The notes beneath the pieces were generated by a model. It saw only the letters and a program-made list of their open reading frames with translations, was not told the DNA's origin and ran no database searches. A program made the translations under genes and the position numbers. Positions 62,232 to 64,000 of a stretch of DNA of 64,000 nucleotides are shown piece after piece; position 1 is the first letter of the stretch, and each line of letters begins with the position of its first letter. This DNA comes from Planctomycetia bacterium (GTDB lineage: Bacteria; Planctomycetota; Brocadiia; Brocadiales; Brocadiaceae): the NCBI GenBank assembly GCA_015075005.1, contig JABTVC010000001.1:372001-436000 (forward strand), read 5' to 3'.

Positions 62232-63434
62232 ATGAGTATATTTAAATACAAATTACTAACAACCTCCAGTGGCATTGTAGAGGGAGAGAAAGAAGCCCTG
62301 AGTAAGGTTGAATTGATTAGTGAACTCCGCAAATCAGGGCATATAATTTTACATATTGAACAAGCAGATAAAAATAAAAAATTTGGCTTTCTCCTGAATC
62401 GGGCAAACAAGAAAGCTATTTTGCCTTTTACGCAGGAACTTGCAACACTGCTTGAAGGTGGAATTCCTATTGACAAGAGTTTGTCTATTTTGTTGTCCGG
62501 GCAAGAAAAAAATGCAATCAAAGACATTGTTGAGGATTTACTGAACGGAATTAAGTCGGGAAAATCCTTCGCTGAGGTACTTACAAATCATGGTAAGCTA
62601 TTTACCGGCGTTTATATAAATATGGTGCGTGCCGGAGAGGAGGGAGGGGTATTGCCGCAGGTACTCAGGAGATTGGGAGCATTTCAGGAAAGGCTGCAAA
62701 AAGTCAGGAGTGAAATTATTTCTGCAATGATTTATCCACTCTTGCTGAGCAGTACTGGTCTCGTTTCTGTGGGTGCGCTTATTGTGTATGTTATCCCTAA
62801 GTTTTCTCAGATCTTTGAAGGAATGGGAATTTCTCTTCCCTTTTCCACCATGATGCTCATGGGGATGAGCCGGTATTCTATACGATATGGCTGGGTTTTC
62901 ATTGTGGCTGCAGTGGTTGCCTTCTTTTCATATAAAAAGGCAATGAAGGACAAGAACACATCCATAAAAATAGATCAAAAGAAGTTAAGATTGCCGCTCG
63001 TTGGTAACCTTTTGTGGAAAATGCAAATATCGAATTTTGCCAGAACGCTTGGTACATTATTAGAGAATGGCGTACCTTTGCTGAAATCAATGGATATTGT
63101 TAAGGATGTGCTATCCAATCAATATCTTGCGGACATTTTAGGGAATGCAAAAGGAAATGTAAAAGAGGGTGTTGGTCTTACTGTATCACTTGCAAAAAGG
63201 GACTTTTTACCGGAGATTGCAGTTCATTTGTTAAAAGTAGGAGAAGAAACGGGAAACCTGGACAAAATGCTTCTTAAAGTTGCAGATAATTTCGATACCG
63301 AAGTGGAGCAGAAGATGAAAAGACTTGTAACAATGGTTGAACCGGTACTCATATTGCTCATGGGCGCTGTTATCGGTGTAATTGTAATTTCAATGCTAAC
63401 GGCAATCCTTAGTGTAAATGATCTGAAGTTTTGA
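62232..63434 (+). CDS. gspF: Type II secretion inner-membrane platform protein GspF
   Basis: A 400-residue membrane protein with two GspF/PilC cytoplasmic domains (TQELATLLEGGIPIDKSLSIL and ARTLGTLLENGVPLLKSMDIV) and three transmembrane segments (near 175-195, 215-235 and 370-395). The MVRAGEEGGVLPQVLRRL and LLKVGEETGNLDKMLLKVADNF sequences are diagnostic. It is the last gene of the operon seen here; the ATPase gspE and major pseudopilin gspG are not in the window. Confidence 0.92.
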   Translation: MSIFKYKLLTTSSGIVEGEKEALSKVELISELRKSGHIILHIEQADKNKKFGFLLNRANKKAILPFTQELATLLEGGIPIDKSLSILLSGQEKNAIKDIVEDLLNGIKSGKSFAEVLTNHGKLFTGVYINMVRAGEEGGVLPQVLRRLGAFQERLQKVRSEIISAMIYPLLLSSTGLVSVGALIVYVIPKFSQIFEGMGISLPFSTMMLMGMSRYSIRYGWVFIVAAVVAFFSYKKAMKDKNTSIKIDQKKLRLPLVGNLLWKMQISNFARTLGTLLENGVPLLKSMDIVKDVLSNQYLADILGNAKGNVKEGVGLTVSLAKRDFLPEIAVHLLKVGEETGNLDKMLLKVADNFDTEVEQKMKRLVTMVEPVLILLMGAVIGVIVISMLTAILSVNDLKF

Positions 63435-63457
63435 AGAATGTATAGAAGAATGTATAA

Positions 63458-64000
63458 ATGAGTGAATGTTTTCTATCAATAGTTATTCCTGCTTACAACG
63501 AGGAAAAGAGATTACAGACCATGCGCAAAATTTGTACATACCTTTCCAATCAAAAATTTTCCTACGAAATAATCATTGTAGATGATGGTTCTCTGGATAA
63601 TACCTGCACGTAATAAAGAATTTTGCGTGTTCTGACAAACATGTTGTTGTTTTAACAAGTGGGCAGAATAAGGGTAAGGGTTATTCCGTGAGAAAAGGTA
63701 TGTTATGGCAGCACGGGGTGAATATATCTTTTTACTGACGCCGACCTTTCCACCTATTGAGGAAATAGAAAGTGTTTGCCGTATCTTACCCATGGTTATG
63801 ATGTAGTTATCGGGTCGCGCGAAGCATGCATGGCTCACCCATTTCTATTCGGCAACCCTGGTATAGGAAAAAATGGCAAGATCTTTAATTTTATTGTAAG
63901 CATGGTGTTGCTGAAAGGATCATAGATACCCAATGCGGATTTAAAGTTCAAAAGGAGGTTGCAAAACAGTCTTTCGCAGGTGTAGCATCGACGGTTTTCC
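63458..64000 (+). pseudogene. Family 2 glycosyltransferase (dolichyl-phosphate-mannose synthase-like), frameshifted and cut by the window end
   Basis: ATG 63458 opens ECFLSIVIPAYNEEKRLQTM and EIIIVDDGSLDNT, the UDP/GDP-sugar site of family 2 glycosyltransferases. TAA codons follow at 63611. The rest survives only across different frames: IKNFACSDKHVVVLTSGQNKGKGYSVRKGM, AARGEYIFLL, GYDVVIGSRE and IIDTQCGFKV, in the order and spacing of polyprenyl-phosphate glycosyltransferases. At least five indels within 400 bases, more than anywhere else, suggest poor sequence at a contig end as much as gene decay. Confidence 0.75.

Noticed and set aside
1..64000. CRISPR array
   Set aside because: No regularly spaced direct repeats with unique spacers; the repeats found are isolated palindromes.

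Overview
The window looks like a chromosome segment of a diderm planctomycete, most plausibly an anammox-type (Brocadiales) bacterium. This is inference. The basis is a near-complete division and cell-wall (dcw) cluster with no ftsA or ftsZ after ftsQ, together with outer-membrane genes (lpxD, lpxI, a LolA-like and a LolD-like protein) and moderately AT-rich DNA. No rRNA or anammox marker gene is present, so genus cannot be fixed from this sequence.

Layout. 1-3908: three palindromic repeats, then aroK, fused aroDE and leuA on the minus strand. 3909-9058: a wrecked zone with REP-like palindromes and a deleted RAYT-type transposase, a group II intron (4492-8144) whose reverse transcriptase is split by an ISL3-type element plus a tandem partial copy, and a ParA-like ATPase that has lost its Walker A region. 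9550-19758: housekeeping genes (RNase H-like protein, LolD-like ATPase, ilvE, lspA, DksA/TraR-like protein, amidohydrolase, HAD hydrolase, LolA-like protein, lpxI, lpxD, CPBP protease). ilvE and lspA each carry an in-frame TAA. 19916-33100: a decaying defence island made of a helicase stump, type I restriction genes hsdR, hsdM and hsdS with a GxxExxY cassette and rhuM between them, a DNA methylase tail, and a Schlafen/AlbA_2-type gene cut by a second ISL3 element. A third ISL3 element abuts an IS1634-type remnant. All three ISL3 insertions keep their terminal inverted repeats and 8-bp target duplications, and all three transposases are broken.

33180-36477: an Fe-S-type Rrf2 regulator followed by an SsuABC/TauABC-like transporter whose ATPase has a four-cysteine tail. 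36479-40561: glutaredoxin-like protein, zinc-ribbon membrane protein, YqeY-like protein, B12-dependent ribonucleotide reductase and queA. 40810-54893: the dcw cluster mraZ-rsmH-ftsL-ftsI-small ORF-murE-murF-mraY-ftsW-murG-murC-ddl-ftsQ. It is headed by three AGTGG repeats at exact 10-bp spacing (probable MraZ operator); murD, murB, ftsA and ftsZ are absent, and murC has an internal TAA. 55129-55214: tRNA-Leu(UAG). 55374-63434: type II secretion-like operon gspD-I-J-K-L-M-C-F without gspE or gspG here. The N-terminus of the gspJ-like protein is encoded by a dispersed repeat. From 63458 the end of the window is a glycosyltransferase with many frameshifts.

A general caution applies. Many lesions are single-base indels, often at homopolymers, or single stop codons in otherwise well-conserved proteins. 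Some are probably sequencing errors, notably at the right end; others (IS insertions with target duplications, internal deletions) are clearly real.
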